Source of the DNA: Mucilaginibacter ginsenosidivorax
GTDB taxonomy: Bacteria; Bacteroidota; Bacteroidia; Sphingobacteriales; Sphingobacteriaceae
Direction: 5' to 3'
Length of the DNA stretch: 64,000 bases
Assembly (NCBI RefSeq): GCF_007971525.1
Contig: NZ_CP042437.1
Coordinates: 7,626,001 to 7,690,000, forward strand
Shown: piece by piece, positions 63,066 to 64,000 of the stretch
How positions within the stretch are numbered: the first letter of the stretch is position 1
How the letters are laid out: each line of letters starts with the position of its first letter
Made by a program: the position numbers and the translations under genes
The notes under the pieces: model-generated
What the model saw: only the letters and a program-made list of their open reading frames with translations
Told to the model about the DNA's origin: nothing
Database searches by the model: none

Positions 63066-64000
63066 TTAATCTGCAACATCTGTTAGTAAAGTATTCAACA
63101 TCGACAATGCCGTTACAGCGCTCCTTTCGATGTTTTGCTGCCTTTTATTGCCAAATGTGTATTTCTTTACTAACAGTTTACCCATGCCCGAAACCGCAAT
63201 CCACACAGTACCAACCGGTTTATCTTCAGTGCCTCCATCAGGGCCGGCTATGCCTGTTATGGATATGGCAAAATCCGACTTGAAATTTAATAATGCGCCT
63301 TCTACCATTTCTTTTACAGTTTGCTCACTTACGGCTCCAAAAGCTGCCAAAGTTTCTGGTTTTACCCCAAGTATATGCTCTTTCAACTCGTACGAATACA
63401 CAATTCCTCCTCCAAAAAACACTTTTGACGAACCGGCGTGCTGGGTAAAAAGATGAGAAAGGTATCCCCCGGTACAGCTTTCGGCCACCGATAAAGTAAG
63501 CCCTTTTTCGGCCATTTTGTTCAGGATCGCTTTTTCTAAAGGGATATCTTCGGCAACAACAAAAACACGGCCTATACGCTCAATAATTTTTCCGGCAAAT
63601 TCGTCAACTCCCTTTTGCATCAAGGCAACATCATCGCCAAAAGCACTCAACCGCAACCTAACCTGGCCCAATTTGGGTAAATAAGCCAGCTTAATGTATG
63701 GTGGCAAAGCATCTTCAATGTCTGCTATTCTTTCGGCCAAAAATGATTCGCCTTCTCCAACTGTTAAAAGTGTTTTATGAATGATGGATGGAAGTGTAAG
63801 TGTATTCTTCAACTTCGGTATTACGCCATCTTCCATCATATACATCATCTCGAACGGCACCCCCGGCATCGATACATATATCACCCCGTCATGATTAAAC
63901 CACATACCCGGCGCTGTACCGTTTTTGTTTAATATGATTTCGCAATTTGCCGGCACTTGCGCCTGTAACTTGTTTACTTCAAGTAATGGCCGGTTATATT
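63066..64000 (-). CDS. cinA: CinA-family protein (nicotinamide-nucleotide amidase), 5' end outside window
   Basis: The frame is open through the right edge, and the residues before the nearest GTG at 63956 (NRPLLEVNKLQAQVPANCEI) match CinA, so the start lies beyond the window. The visible part has the end of the MoCF/COG1058 domain (NKNGTAPGMWFNHDGVIYVS, PGVPFEMMYMM) and the complete C-terminal PncC amidase domain (VAESCTGGYLSHLFTQHAGS, ITGIAGPDGGTEDKPVGTVW). PncC deamidates NMN for recycling, and the N-terminal domain is an ADP-ribose pyrophosphatase in related proteins. It lies 44 bp upstream of the E2 gene on the same strand. Confidence 0.94.
   Translation of the reverse strand, partial: YNRPLLEVNKLQAQVPANCEIILNKNGTAPGMWFNHDGVIYVSMPGVPFEMMYMMEDGVIPKLKNTLTLPSIIHKTLLTVGEGESFLAERIADIEDALPPYIKLAYLPKLGQVRLRLSAFGDDVALMQKGVDEFAGKIIERIGRVFVVAEDIPLEKAILNKMAEKGLTLSVAESCTGGYLSHLFTQHAGSSKVFFGGGIVYSYELKEHILGVKPETLAAFGAVSEQTVKEMVEGALLNFKSDFAISITGIAGPDGGTEDKPVGTVWIAVSGMGKLLVKKYTFGNKRQQNIERSAVTALSMLNTLLTDVAD

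Overview
The window comes from a Bacteroidota chromosome, most likely family Sphingobacteriaceae (Mucilaginibacter/Pedobacter-like). The evidence is a SusC/SusD pair under a hybrid two-component regulator, many secreted or lipoprotein carbohydrate enzymes, start codons without Shine-Dalgarno sequences, a Bacteroidota-type promoter (TTG, 21 bp, TAATTTG), and an arginine cluster of the type with an ArgF'-like transcarbamylase. Genus is inferred from gene content and style only.

Layout. 1-533: tail of a LytTR response regulator. 677-15059 (minus): a polysaccharide utilisation locus with hybrid regulator, SusC, SusD, an IPT/TIG surface lipoprotein, a small secreted CBM-like protein, an AraC regulator and a clan GH-A hydrolase lipoprotein resembling GH51. 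15317-21799 (plus): a giant alpha-2-macroglobulin with an intact thioester motif. 21845-22383: a tiny gene with its own terminator, then two unrelated palindromic repeats. 22384-28209 (minus): an RND efflux operon. 28472-30274: a GH35 beta-galactosidase behind a LacI-type palindrome. 30441-37361 (minus): two cytoplasmic signalling kinases, one with a run of about ten HAMP units and three receiver domains. 38058-42048: pectin/rhamnogalacturonan genes (GH105, an FAD oxidoreductase, L-rhamnose mutarotase) and the 5' stump of a GDSL esterase cut off at half a palindromic repeat.

42253-55458 is mainly amino-acid metabolism. A free-standing CHC2 zinc finger is followed by a probable arginine leader peptide, a GNAT acyltransferase, argG, a cupin, argC, argD and an argF'-type carbamoyltransferase. 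After PaiB, a Na+/H+ antiporter and NDH-2 come argB-proC and an aspartate kinase. Together these cover most of the route from glutamate to argininosuccinate; argH and a deacylase are not in the window. The argG/cupin and cupin/argC junctions are each wrapped by a GC-rich inverted repeat that is translated in frame, and argC also carries an in-frame low-complexity insert.

55500-64000: a small membrane protein, an S9 peptidase, and an IS1634-like element (1831 bp, 14-bp perfect inverted repeats) flanked by an unusually long 226-bp direct repeat that duplicates the peptidase 3' end. Then come an E2 acyltransferase of a 2-oxoacid dehydrogenase and most of cinA.

The most interesting items are the arginine leader peptide, the translated intercistronic palindromes in the arg operon, the long-duplication IS, and the HAMP-array kinase. 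No CRISPR array, rRNA, tRNA or recognisable defence system was seen.
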